Positions 44,548 through 53,237 of a DNA stretch of 64,000 bases are shown piece after piece (the first letter of the stretch is position 1; each line of letters starts with the position of its first letter). Source of the DNA: Streptomyces halstedii (lineage in GTDB: Bacteria; Actinomycetota; Actinomycetes; Streptomycetales; Streptomycetaceae); contig JOAZ01000001.1 of assembly GCA_000720535.1 (NCBI GenBank), positions 248,001-312,000 on the forward strand. Reading direction: 5' to 3'. The position numbers and the translations under genes were made by a program. The notes below the pieces were generated by a model. The model worked only from the letters and a program-made list of their open reading frames with translations. It made no database searches and had not been told where the DNA came from.

Positions 44548-47270
44548 ACGTCGATTCCGATTTCGAGCGGTACAGCCGGCCGGAGCTGGCCAGGCTGTTC
44601 CGCGCCCTGCGCCTGGACGTCACCTACCGGTCCGGCCAGGGCGACCATCTGACCAGGGAATCACCGGGCGCGGGAGACCGACCCGAGGCCGCCGACCAGG
44701 TGCTCGACCTGGTCGGCGGCGCGGGTTCGTCGCTGCTCGGGCACAACCACCCGGAGCTGCTCGACGTGGCCCGCCGGTGCTTCGACGAGCGGATCCCGTT
44801 CAACGCCCAGGTCAGCGTCCGCCCCGGAGCGGCCGAACTGGCGCGGCGGCTGTCGGAGATCGTGGGATCCACCACCGGCGCGAGCTATGTGGTCACCCTC
44901 GGCAGCACCGGGGCGGACGCGGTGGAAGCCGCGGTGAAGCACGCCACGGTCGAGCACCGGCGGCGGCTGGGCGCCCTCCAGGAGGACGTCGAACTCTCCC
45001 TGCGGCGGGTACGGCGGGACGCCGGAGCGGACGCCGTGTGCGCCGACGGGCCCGCGGCCGGACGCCGCTGCGCGGAGGTGCTGGGCGAGACCCTCGACCG
45101 GATCACCGAGATGCGGGAGACCGACCCGGTCTTCGTCTCGCTGCGCAACGCCTTCCACGGCAAGTCGGCCGGTGCCGGCACCCTGACGCACGGCGGCAAC
45201 ATACCCGCGGACCTGCACGTCCCGGGACCGCGGCACCGGCGTCTGCACGACTGGACGCCCGAGGCGGTGGTGAGCGCCCTCGACTCCGAACGCGTCGCGG
45301 TCCACACGGTCCGCGTGGACGCCGCCGGAGTGCCCCACTCGGCCGTACGCCACCTGTCGCCGGTCGCCGCCTGCTTCGTCGAGCCCATCCAGGGCGAGTC
45401 CGGGGTGCACGAGGTCCCCGTGGAGACGCTGGCCGCCCTGCGTGAACTCTCCGACCGGCACGACGCGGCCCTGGTGTTCGACGAGATCCAGTGCGGCATG
45501 GGCCGTACGGGCACCTTCCTGGCCTCCGAGGGCTCCGGCGTGGTCGCCGACTACTACCTGTTCTCGAAGTCCCTCGGCGGCGGGCTGGCCAAGGTCTCGG
45601 CCTTCCTGGTCGACGAGAAGCGGTACGTCACGGAGTTCGGCCGCCACCACACCTCGACCTTCGCCGACGACGACTTCTCGTCCCGGATCGCGACGGCCGC
45701 GGTGGAGCTCGCCCTCTCCTACCGCGACCGCGTCGTCGAGACGGGCGCACGCCTGCGCCGGCGGCTGGTGGAGGTCGCGGAGCGGTGGCCGGACTCCGTC
45801 GTCGAGGTGCGCGGACGCGGCCTGCTCCTGGGCGTCGAGTTCGTGCTGCCCCGGCCCGACTCCGGACTGCTGCGGGAGGCGATCGACTCCGAGTCGCTCG
45901 GCTACCTGATCGCGGGCCGTCTGCTGCACACCCACGGCATCAGGGTCATCCCCACCCTGTCCGCCCCCACCACGGTCCGTGTCCAGCCGTCCGCCCTGCT
46001 CCAGGCCGCCGACGTGGACCGTATCGCCGTGGCCTTCGACGACGTCGCCGGTCTGCTCTCCCGGGGTGACTACGCGACCCTGCTCGCCCACCTGACGGTC
46101 CCGGCCACCGAGGAGTGGAAGCCGAGGCAGCACGTCCCGCTGCCCCGCCGCGACTGGCCCGCGCCCACCGGCGGGGAAGCGGACGTGCCGCGCGTCGCGT
46201 TCCTGGCCAACATCGACAGCCCCGGCAAACTGGGCTCCCTGTCGCCGGAACTGGCCGCCTGGTCGGACGCGCAGTGCTCGGCGGCGCTCGACCGGATGTG
46301 GGGCGAGCTGGACCCCTTCGAGGTCGTCCGCCACCGCGTCACCTCCGAGAGCGGGGAAGAGGCCGAAGTCGTCATGGTGGCGGCGCCGTTCACCGCCGCC
46401 CAGGCCAACGCCGCGCTGCGGGCGGGCCACGGGGCGTGGCTGCGCCGCACGGTGCTCGACGCGGTGGACCTGAGCGTCTCGCTCGGCGCCCAGGCCATCG
46501 GCCTCGGCGGTCACACCTCCATCGTCACCAACGCCGCGCGGGACGTGGTCGAGCACGACATCAAGGTGACCTCCGGCAACTCGCTGACCGCCGCCTGCGC
46601 CTACGACCTGCTCCGCCTCCAACTGGCCGAGACCGACGGCGAACGCCGTGTCGGGCTCGTCGGCGCCATCGGCAACATCGGCGCGGTGATGGCCGAACTC
46701 ATCGCCCCGCACTGCGACTCGATGGTGCTGGTCGGCCGGCCCGGTTCGGCGCGGCGGCTGGAGGCGGTGGCCGCCCGGCTGCCCGGCCGGGTGGACGTGC
46801 GGATAGCCGAGGACCTCGACGCCCTGCGGGACTGCCCGATCGTGGTCAGCGCGACCAACTCGGCGGACCCGGTGATCCTCCCCGGACACCTCGCCGGTGA
46901 GCAGAAGGTCCTCGTCTGCGACCTCGCGGTCCCCGGTGACGTGCACCCGGCGGTGGCCGGACTGTCGAACGTCACGCTGGTCTCCGGTGGCCGGATCCAG
47001 CTCCCCGGCGTACAGACCCCGCACTTCCCGGGGCTCACACTGCCGCCGGGCATCCTCTACTCCTGCATGGCCGAAACGATGCTGCTCGGCTTCGAGCCCG
47101 GCACACCGAGCCCCTCCTACGGCGGCCTCTCCTCGAAGGGAGTGCTGGCCGCCCGGGACCTGGCCGCCCGGCACGGCTTCCTCCCCGCCCGGATCGTCTC
47201 CGACGACGTCTCGGTACAGCCGTGGATCACCGACCGGTTCAGCCGCACTATCGAGGAGCACATCCGATGA
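44544..47270 (+). CDS. class III aminotransferase fused to acyl-ACP reductase
   Basis: 908 residues in two parts. Residues 1 to about 530 are a class III PLP aminotransferase: VFDEIQCGMGRTG and the PLP Lys342 in FSKSLGGG. Residues about 555-908 resemble the cyanobacterial acyl-ACP reductase (AAR): LGGHTSIVTN, VTSGNSLTA and the NADPH loop GAIGNIG near 704. Inference: the C-terminal part reduces a fatty-acyl-ACP to the aldehyde, and the N-terminal part aminates it to a primary alkylamine without releasing the aldehyde. FAAL and ACP genes lie on both sides with overlapping codons. The fusion gives a self-contained fatty acid-to-amine catalyst. A thioester reductase of the SDR type is ruled out by the AAR-like motifs. 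Confidence 0.85.
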   Translation: MNVDSDFERYSRPELARLFRALRLDVTYRSGQGDHLTRESPGAGDRPEAADQVLDLVGGAGSSLLGHNHPELLDVARRCFDERIPFNAQVSVRPGAAELARRLSEIVGSTTGASYVVTLGSTGADAVEAAVKHATVEHRRRLGALQEDVELSLRRVRRDAGADAVCADGPAAGRRCAEVLGETLDRITEMRETDPVFVSLRNAFHGKSAGAGTLTHGGNIPADLHVPGPRHRRLHDWTPEAVVSALDSERVAVHTVRVDAAGVPHSAVRHLSPVAACFVEPIQGESGVHEVPVETLAALRELSDRHDAALVFDEIQCGMGRTGTFLASEGSGVVADYYLFSKSLGGGLAKVSAFLVDEKRYVTEFGRHHTSTFADDDFSSRIATAAVELALSYRDRVVETGARLRRRLVEVAERWPDSVVEVRGRGLLLGVEFVLPRPDSGLLREAIDSESLGYLIAGRLLHTHGIRVIPTLSAPTTVRVQPSALLQAADVDRIAVAFDDVAGLLSRGDYATLLAHLTVPATEEWKPRQHVPLPRRDWPAPTGGEADVPRVAFLANIDSPGKLGSLSPELAAWSDAQCSAALDRMWGELDPFEVVRHRVTSESGEEAEVVMVAAPFTAAQANAALRAGHGAWLRRTVLDAVDLSVSLGAQAIGLGGHTSIVTNAARDVVEHDIKVTSGNSLTAACAYDLLRLQLAETDGERRVGLVGAIGNIGAVMAELIAPHCDSMVLVGRPGSARRLEAVAARLPGRVDVRIAEDLDALRDCPIVVSATNSADPVILPGHLAGEQKVLVCDLAVPGDVHPAVAGLSNVTLVSGGRIQLPGVQTPHFPGLTLPPGILYSCMAETMLLGFEPGTPSPSYGGLSSKGVLAARDLAARHGFLPARIVSDDVSVQPWITDRFSRTIEEHIR

Positions 47271-49012
47271 CCGCGTCCCGACCGCGCCACCCGAGCATCC
47301 TGCACGCGTTACTGGCACAGGCGGAACGCGGCTCCGACGCCTCGGGGGTGACGCTGATCCCCGAACCGGGCCAGGAGGAGACCCTCCGCTACGACGTCCT
47401 CGTCGAGGCCGCGTCGCGGTGCGCGGCCGCCCTCGCGGACCGGGGGGTCGGCCGCGGCGACCGGGTGGTGCTGTGCCTGCCCACGGGCGCGCAGTTCATC
47501 ACGGCCTTCTTCGGGGCCCAACTGCTCGGTGCCATGCCGACGGCCATCGCCGTACCCCTGCGCTTCGGGGGCGCCGCGGGCTTCGAGGGCCAGCTGAAGG
47601 AACTCGTCGGCTACCTGCGGCCGACCGCGGTCATCACCGTGGCGGCCGTGATCGAGGGCCTCCCCGATCTCGGCGGCACCACGCTGGTCGACGGCGCGGA
47701 GCTGTACGCGCGCGCCACCGCCGCCGACGCCCCGGCGCACCCCGTCCGCCTGCCGGACGGCGACGACCTGGCGTTCATCCAGTGCACCTCGGGATCGACG
47801 GGCCGGCCCAAGGGCGTCATGATCTCGCACGCCAACCTCACCGCCAACTGCGAACAGATCACCCGCGCCGTCGGCTGGACGCACCGGGACACCACGGTCA
47901 ACTGGGTGCCCCTCTACCACGACCTGGGCCTGTTCTCGGGCATCCTGTGCCCGGTCTACTCGGGCGGGAACGCGGTGCTCATGCCGCCCGCCCGGCTCCT
48001 GCGCGCGCCCGCCGAGTGGCTGCGCCACATCAGCGCGCACCGCGGATCGGTGACGGCCGCCCCGAACTTCGCCCTCGGCTACGTCACCGCCCGCGCCCGC
48101 GACGAGGAGCTGGAGGGCGTGGACCTGTCGAGCTGGCGCATCGGGCTCTGCGGAGCCGAACCCATCCAGCCCGGCACCGTGCGGCGCTTCGTCGAACGCT
48201 TCACCCGGTGGGGCCTGCCCCCCGGCGCGATCACCCCCGCCTACGGCATGGCCGAGGCCTCCCTGGTCATCACGGCCACACAGCCGGGCGAGCCGCTCGT
48301 GGTCGATACGGTCGACCGGCAGGGCCTCGTCGCCGAGGCACGGGTGACCGACACCGACCCGGACGCCCCGGACGCGGTGCGGATCGTGGACTGCGGAGCG
48401 CCGCTGGACGGCAACGAGGTACGGATCGTGGACGGCGACGGCCGGGTCCTGGACGAGGACCGGGTCGGGCACGTCCAGTTCCGCGGCCCCGCGCGCACGG
48501 TCGGGTACTTCGAACTCCCGGAGGTGACCGCCGAGTCGGTCGACGCCCCGGACTGGTGGAAGACCGGTGACATCGGCTACCTGCGGGACGGCCGCCTGCG
48601 GATCACCGGCCGCGCCAAGGACCTGGTCATCATCCGTGGAGCCAACTACTTCCCGACCGACTTCGAACAGGCCGCGGAGACGGTGCCGGGCGTCCGCCTC
48701 GGCTCGGTGATCGCGGTCGGACACCGGCACGAGGAGGCCGACTCGGAGGAACTCCACCTCGTGGTCGAGACCGAGCTGGACCCCGCGGAGCACGAGGCGC
48801 TGCGCCGTTCCGTCCAGGCCGCCGTCAGCTCGCGGACCGGTGTCCGGGCCGCGGCGATCCACCTGGTCCCCAAGCGCAGCGTGCCCAAGACCACCAGTGG
48901 GAAGGTGCAGCGCTCCAAGGCCCGGGAGATGTTCGTCGAAGGATGGTCACCGGGCGGGCCGGACGACCTCCCGCCGGCGGCCGGCACGGACGACCGAGCC
49001 GTACGGCCGTAG
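47267..49012 (+). CDS. fatty-acyl-AMP ligase (FAAL), second copy
   Basis: 581 residues. Adenylate-forming motifs CTSGSTGRPKGV, NWVPLYHDLG (FAAL-type), YGMAEASL, KTGDIGY and C-terminal TTSGKVQRSK. It activates a free fatty acid and should load it on carrier protein 3. ATG overlaps the stop of the aminotransferase-reductase gene. Codon 15 is a rare TTA (47309-47311), so this operon also depends on bldA at the protein level. It resembles the FAAL at 9.9 kb in architecture, but the two lie in different operons. Confidence 0.9.
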   Translation: MTASRPRHPSILHALLAQAERGSDASGVTLIPEPGQEETLRYDVLVEAASRCAAALADRGVGRGDRVVLCLPTGAQFITAFFGAQLLGAMPTAIAVPLRFGGAAGFEGQLKELVGYLRPTAVITVAAVIEGLPDLGGTTLVDGAELYARATAADAPAHPVRLPDGDDLAFIQCTSGSTGRPKGVMISHANLTANCEQITRAVGWTHRDTTVNWVPLYHDLGLFSGILCPVYSGGNAVLMPPARLLRAPAEWLRHISAHRGSVTAAPNFALGYVTARARDEELEGVDLSSWRIGLCGAEPIQPGTVRRFVERFTRWGLPPGAITPAYGMAEASLVITATQPGEPLVVDTVDRQGLVAEARVTDTDPDAPDAVRIVDCGAPLDGNEVRIVDGDGRVLDEDRVGHVQFRGPARTVGYFELPEVTAESVDAPDWWKTGDIGYLRDGRLRITGRAKDLVIIRGANYFPTDFEQAAETVPGVRLGSVIAVGHRHEEADSEELHLVVETELDPAEHEALRRSVQAAVSSRTGVRAAAIHLVPKRSVPKTTSGKVQRSKAREMFVEGWSPGGPDDLPPAAGTDDRAVRP

Positions 49013-49092
49013 CGGGCACAGGCTCCGGACGGCCGGGGTGCTGATCCCCCGCACACCCCGGCCGTCCGGCCCCGCAGACAGAGGGAGCACCC

Positions 49093-50598
49093 ATGAGCAC
49101 GTCCCCGTCCGCCCCCACCCCACGACTCCAGGAAGGCGGACTCTCCCGCAGCCTCACCACACCCAAGATCGTCTTCCTGATCGTCGCGGCCGCCGCGCCC
49201 CTCTCCGCCATGGTCGGCACCGTGCCGCTGGCGTTCGCCCTGGGCAACGGACCCGGCGTGCCCGCCATGTTCGTCTTCGCGGGCCTGACCCTGATGTGCT
49301 TCTGCGTCGGCTACGCCGCGATCAGCCGCACGGTGGTCAACGCGGGCGGGTTCTACACCTACATCTCGTGCGGTCTGGGCCGGCCGCCCGCGGTGGGCGG
49401 CGGTCTCGTCGCCGTGATCGCGTACAACGCCGCCTCCGTCGGACTGCTCGGCGCGTTCGCCTACTTCGCCCGGCTCGTCGCCGCCTCGCACGGGCTGGAC
49501 GTCCGCTGGGAGATATGGGCGGCGCTCGGCCTGCTGGTGGTCGGCGCGCTGGGATACCGCCAGATCGACCTGAGCGTCCGGGTGCTCGGCGTGGCCATGC
49601 TCTGCGAGGTGGGCATCCTCCTGCTCCTGGCCGTGGCCGTGCTGATCCGGCACGGCCACGCCGCGCTGCCCACCGTGTCGTTCTCGCCGCACACCCTCAC
49701 CGGCGCGGGCGTCGGCGTCACGATGATGTACGCGTTCATCTCGTTCATCGGGATCGAGTCGGCCGCGCTCTACGGGGAGGAGGCGCACGACCCGGAGCGC
49801 AGCGTGCCGCGCGCCACCTACGTCTCCGTCTCGCTCATCGCCCTCTTCTACGGGTTCATCAGCTGGATCGCGGTGGGCGCCGTCGGCCCCGGCCACATCA
49901 AGGACGTGGCCGGCAGCCAGCTGGGGGACCTCTTCTTCCGGCTGAGCGACGACTACCTCACGGCCACCCTCACCACCGTCATGCAGGTCCTGCTGTGCCT
50001 GAGCCTCTTTGCCAGCTGGCTGGCCCTGCACAACGCCGCGAACCGCTACCTGTTCGTCCTGGGCCGCGAAGGGGTGCTGCCCGGTGCCCTCGGAGCGGTG
50101 CACGCCCGGCACGCCTCGCCGCACCGGGCCAGCCTCACCCAGACGGCGTTCAGCGTGCTCACCGCCACGGCGTTCGCGCTCGCCGGGCTCGACCCGTACC
50201 TCGGGATCACCACGAGCATGCTGGGCCTGGGCACCCTGGGCATCGTCTTCCTCCAGGCCGTGGCGTGTGTCTCGGTCATCGGCTACTTCTGGCGCAGACC
50301 GGACCGGCACTGGTGGCGCACCGCGCTCGCGCCGGCACTCGGCTTCGCCGGGCTCGCCGCGGGCACCTCCCTGGTCGTGACCCACTTCGACACCATGACC
50401 GGTACGGACAACCCGGTGGTGGGCGCCCTGCCCTGGCTGATCGTGGCCGCGGCGGTGCTCGGTCCCGTGTACGCCGTGTGGATCCGCTCCGCGCACCCCG
50501 AGCGCTACGCGCGCCTGGCGGGGGCCGACGAGCGGTCTGAGGAACCCGTCGAGCCCGCCGGACGGGACGTCCCCGACCGTGTGTCGGCCGGGCGTTGA
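49093..50598 (+). CDS. APC-family amino acid/amine permease
   Basis: 501 residues with about twelve hydrophobic segments. The first helix region contains the unwound-helix motif common in the APC superfamily (AAAAPLSAMVG), and FISFIGIESAALYGEEA matches the sixth-helix region. It would exchange or import an amino acid or amine, or export the product. It is 80 bases after the FAAL with its own GAGGGAG site and probably belongs to the same transcript. The terminator at 50601 closes the operon. Confidence 0.85.
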   Translation: MSTSPSAPTPRLQEGGLSRSLTTPKIVFLIVAAAAPLSAMVGTVPLAFALGNGPGVPAMFVFAGLTLMCFCVGYAAISRTVVNAGGFYTYISCGLGRPPAVGGGLVAVIAYNAASVGLLGAFAYFARLVAASHGLDVRWEIWAALGLLVVGALGYRQIDLSVRVLGVAMLCEVGILLLLAVAVLIRHGHAALPTVSFSPHTLTGAGVGVTMMYAFISFIGIESAALYGEEAHDPERSVPRATYVSVSLIALFYGFISWIAVGAVGPGHIKDVAGSQLGDLFFRLSDDYLTATLTTVMQVLLCLSLFASWLALHNAANRYLFVLGREGVLPGALGAVHARHASPHRASLTQTAFSVLTATAFALAGLDPYLGITTSMLGLGTLGIVFLQAVACVSVIGYFWRRPDRHWWRTALAPALGFAGLAAGTSLVVTHFDTMTGTDNPVVGALPWLIVAAAVLGPVYAVWIRSAHPERYARLAGADERSEEPVEPAGRDVPDRVSAGR

Positions 50599-50600
50599 CC

Positions 50601-50634
50601 GCGTCCGCACCACCCCCGCCACCGGTGCGGACGC
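50601..50634. terminator. hairpin terminator of the N-oxygenase operon
   Basis: Perfect 11-bp arms GCGTCCGCACC (50601-50611) and complement (50624-50634) with a 12-base loop, immediately after the permease stop and before the convergent TetR gene. Confidence 0.75.
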
Positions 50635-50639
50635 TCCGG

Positions 50640-51380
50640 TCACCCGGCCGTGGAGCCCGCCACCCGCGGGCCCCCGCCGGGCGCCGCGTCGCTCAGCGGT
50701 GCCGTCGAGGTGGCCTGGGCGAGCAGCCCGTCGACGAAGGCCCGGAGCCCCTGGGGGTAGGTGTCCTGCCAGGCCAGGCCCGGCCACTGGTCGGCGAGCG
50801 CGGTCATGCGCGGCAGCCGGGACCCGCCGTGGTCGGCGGTGAAGGCGTCCACGTCGGGGCTCTCGTCCTCCGCCCGCTCCCGGGCGGAGTGGGCCCGGAC
50901 GAGGATCTCGCCGACCGTGTAGTACCAGATGTTGCGGTAGATGTGGACGGCCTGCTCGGGCGTGCATCCGTGGTCGATGGCCCCGGCCACCATGGTCTCG
51001 ACCAGCCACAGGGCCGAGTCGCCGAGCCGGGCGAGGAAGCCGTCGGTGGTGAGGACCTCCGCCGCCCACGGCCAGGCCGCGAGGGCGTCGTGCACCGCGG
51101 TGGCGGCCGCGACGATGCGGTCCCGGGGCTCGGGGGGCAGGTCGGGGTGCGGGATCTGTTCCGCGTACTCGTGGATCAGCAGGAACAGCAGATCCTCTTT
51201 GTCCCGTACGTGGTGGTACAAGGTCGTCGCGCCGATGCCGATCTCGCCGGCCAGCCGGCGGATGGTCAGTTTCTCCCAGCCGTTCTGGTCGATGAGCCGG
51301 CGGGCCGCGGCCAGGATCTGCGTGCGGGACGTCACGGGGGGGCGGCCGACGCGGCCGTGCGGTGCATTGGTTCGGGACAC
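50640..51380 (-). CDS. TetR-family regulator, second copy
   Basis: 246 residues: N-terminal HTH (ILAAARRLI, LAGEIGIGATTLYHHVRDKEDL) and C-terminal domain with IWYYTVGE, shared with the TetR at 24.8 kb. GTG start. It is divergent from an MFS gene 147 bases away, the usual arrangement for a repressor of a drug exporter. A palindrome GAACATGTTC in the gap overlaps the start region of the MFS promoter and is the likely operator. Confidence 0.88.
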   Translation of the reverse strand: MSRTNAPHGRVGRPPVTSRTQILAAARRLIDQNGWEKLTIRRLAGEIGIGATTLYHHVRDKEDLLFLLIHEYAEQIPHPDLPPEPRDRIVAAATAVHDALAAWPWAAEVLTTDGFLARLGDSALWLVETMVAGAIDHGCTPEQAVHIYRNIWYYTVGEILVRAHSARERAEDESPDVDAFTADHGGSRLPRMTALADQWPGLAWQDTYPQGLRAFVDGLLAQATSTAPLSDAAPGGGPRVAGSTAG

Positions 51381-51441
51381 CGTCCCATCATGCCCTTCTG
51401 CTCTGACTCCGCCCGAAACCGGTTGGCTTCGAGGTTCCTGC

Positions 51442-51483
51442 TCGACAGCGGGCTGTTCCCGGTGATAATTTCAGAACATGTTC
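51442..51483 (+). promoter_or_regulatory. MFS promoter with overlapping palindromic operator
   Basis: A sigma-70-like promoter: TCGACA at 51442-51447, 16 bases, then GATAAT at 51464-51469. The perfect palindrome GAACATGTTC at 51474-51483 follows directly and would cover the transcription start, so a bound repressor (most likely the divergent TetR) would block initiation. Each promoter hexamer matches the consensus at five of six positions. Confidence 0.65.
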
Positions 51484-51527
51484 GAAAAATCTACTGGCCC
51501 GAGAAGAGCGCAGAGGACTGGGTTGCG

Positions 51528-53006
51528 GTGACTAACACGGAATCAGCAAGTGGGGAATCGGCCATCCAGCGGGGTGCTCGCCCGGGGCTCATCCTCGCCG
51601 CGGTGGCCGTCGTACAGTTCATGGTGTCGTTGGACCTGTCGGTCGTGAACGTCGGTCTCCCGGAGATAGGCAAGGGCCTCGGCTTCAGTGAGTCGGGCCT
51701 GACCTGGGTGATCCACGCCTACGCCCTCACCTTCGGAGGGTTACTCCTCCTGGGCGGCAAGGTCGCCGACCGGTACGGCCAGAAGCGGATCCTGCTGATC
51801 GGGCTGCCCCTGTTCGGACTCGCCTCCCTGGCCGGCGGACTCGCCCAGGAACCCGGTCATCTGGTGGCCGCCCGTGCCGTGCAGGGCGTCGGGGCCGCCG
51901 CGCTGGCCCCGGCCGCGCTGGCACTGCTCGCCTCGACCTTCCCCGGCGGCAAGGAGCGCGTGAAGGCGTTCGGCGTCTGGAGCGCGATGAACGCCGCCGG
52001 TGGCGCCCTCGGCGTCCTGATCGGCGGTCTGCTCACCGAGTACGCGGGCTGGGAATGGGTGATGTTCGTCAACGTCCCCATCGTCGCCGTCGCCCTGCTG
52101 CTGGCCGTGCGCGGTGTCGCCCCCGACCGGCCCGTGGCGAGCCGCGGTGCCCCGGACGTGCTCGGCGCCATCCTCGCCACGGCGGGCATGGGCCTGCTCG
52201 TCTTCGGCGTGGTCCGCACCGACCGGCATCCGTGGGGCTCCGCGGAGACGCTGACGACCCTGGCCGTCGCCGTCGTCCTGCTGGCCGCCTTCCTCTACGT
52301 CGAGCGCACCACCAGCCGCGACCCGCTGATCCGGCTCGGCCTGTTCAGCAACCGCTCGGTCGCCGGTGCCAACGCCTTCACCCTGCTGCTCGGCGGCGCC
52401 ATGGCCTCGGCCTTCTACTTCGTGTCCCTCTACCTCCAGCGGGTGCTGGGCAGCGGGGCGGCCAAGACAGGTGTGGAGTTCCTGCCGTTCGCGTTCGGTG
52501 TGGTCATCGGCTCCGTCCTCGCCGTCAAGTTCGGCTACCGCTTCGCGGCCCGCAACATCCTGCTGGCCGGTGGCGTGCTGATGGCGATCGGCTTCGCCTG
52601 GTTCGGCATGCTGAGCGCCGACGGCTCCTTCGCCGTGGACGTCCTCGGCCCGTCGATCGTCAGCAGCATCGGTATCGGGCTCTGCCTCGCACCGGCCGTC
52701 TCCCTCGCCACCTCCGGTGTCGCGGAACACGAGACGGGCAGCGCCTCCGGCCTGCTCAACAGCACCCGGCAGATCGGCGCCTCCCTCGGCCTGGCGGCCC
52801 TGGGTACCGCCGCCAACAACCGTACCGACGGCGTCCCCACCGCGGAGGCCCTCAACGACGGGTACGCGTTCGGTATGACGATCGGCGCCGGGGTCGTGAT
52901 CGTCGGCCTGGTCATCGCCTTCACCATGCTGCCGCGCACCGGACCGCAGGTCACGGCGGACGCGGCGGCGCCCGAGGGCGGCGACCTGCTCCCCGAGCGG
53001 GACTGA
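51528..53006 (+). CDS. MFS drug exporter, DHA2 family, first copy
   Basis: 492 residues with about 14 hydrophobic helices. Typical DHA2 features: first-helix LDLSVVNVGLP, the loop GGKVADRYGQKR, and helix-five GALGVLIGG. Proton-driven export of a toxic product is likely. GTG start at 51528 is chosen since the N-terminal helix starts about 20 residues later and upstream sequence includes the promoter. It contains one TTA codon at 51741-51743. Controlled most probably by the divergent TetR. Confidence 0.88.
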   Translation: MTNTESASGESAIQRGARPGLILAAVAVVQFMVSLDLSVVNVGLPEIGKGLGFSESGLTWVIHAYALTFGGLLLLGGKVADRYGQKRILLIGLPLFGLASLAGGLAQEPGHLVAARAVQGVGAAALAPAALALLASTFPGGKERVKAFGVWSAMNAAGGALGVLIGGLLTEYAGWEWVMFVNVPIVAVALLLAVRGVAPDRPVASRGAPDVLGAILATAGMGLLVFGVVRTDRHPWGSAETLTTLAVAVVLLAAFLYVERTTSRDPLIRLGLFSNRSVAGANAFTLLLGGAMASAFYFVSLYLQRVLGSGAAKTGVEFLPFAFGVVIGSVLAVKFGYRFAARNILLAGGVLMAIGFAWFGMLSADGSFAVDVLGPSIVSSIGIGLCLAPAVSLATSGVAEHETGSASGLLNSTRQIGASLGLAALGTAANNRTDGVPTAEALNDGYAFGMTIGAGVVIVGLVIAFTMLPRTGPQVTADAAAPEGGDLLPERD

Positions 53007-53034
53007 CCGGCCGCCGCGGCGACCCGCAGCCGCC

Positions 53035-53071
53035 GGGGCCCGTCCGACGCGACCCGCGTCGGACGGGCCCC
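53035..53071. terminator. 17-bp stem terminator after the MFS gene
   Basis: Arms 53035-53051 and 53055-53071 pair perfectly over 17 bases with a 3-base loop ACC, 28 bases after the MFS stop, between convergent genes. Strongest terminator in the window. Confidence 0.85.
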
Positions 53072-53237
53072 GCTCCGCGCCCGTCCGCGTTCGTTCACGC
53101 GCGTCCGCGCCCGGTTGCGCGGGCCGGTGGACGCGCCCCCTGGTGACCGGGGCCCTCGAAGCCTCCGGTCACGGGAGAGGGGCCGCGTCCGCGTCGCCCG
53201 CGCGCCCCCTGAACGCCCCGCCGGTGCCGTACGGCGG

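Noticed and set aside
50595-51527. N-terminal extension of the MFS exporter
   Set aside because: The same frame stays open upstream but overlaps the divergent TetR gene and the promoter/operator. The transporter fold begins after 51528.
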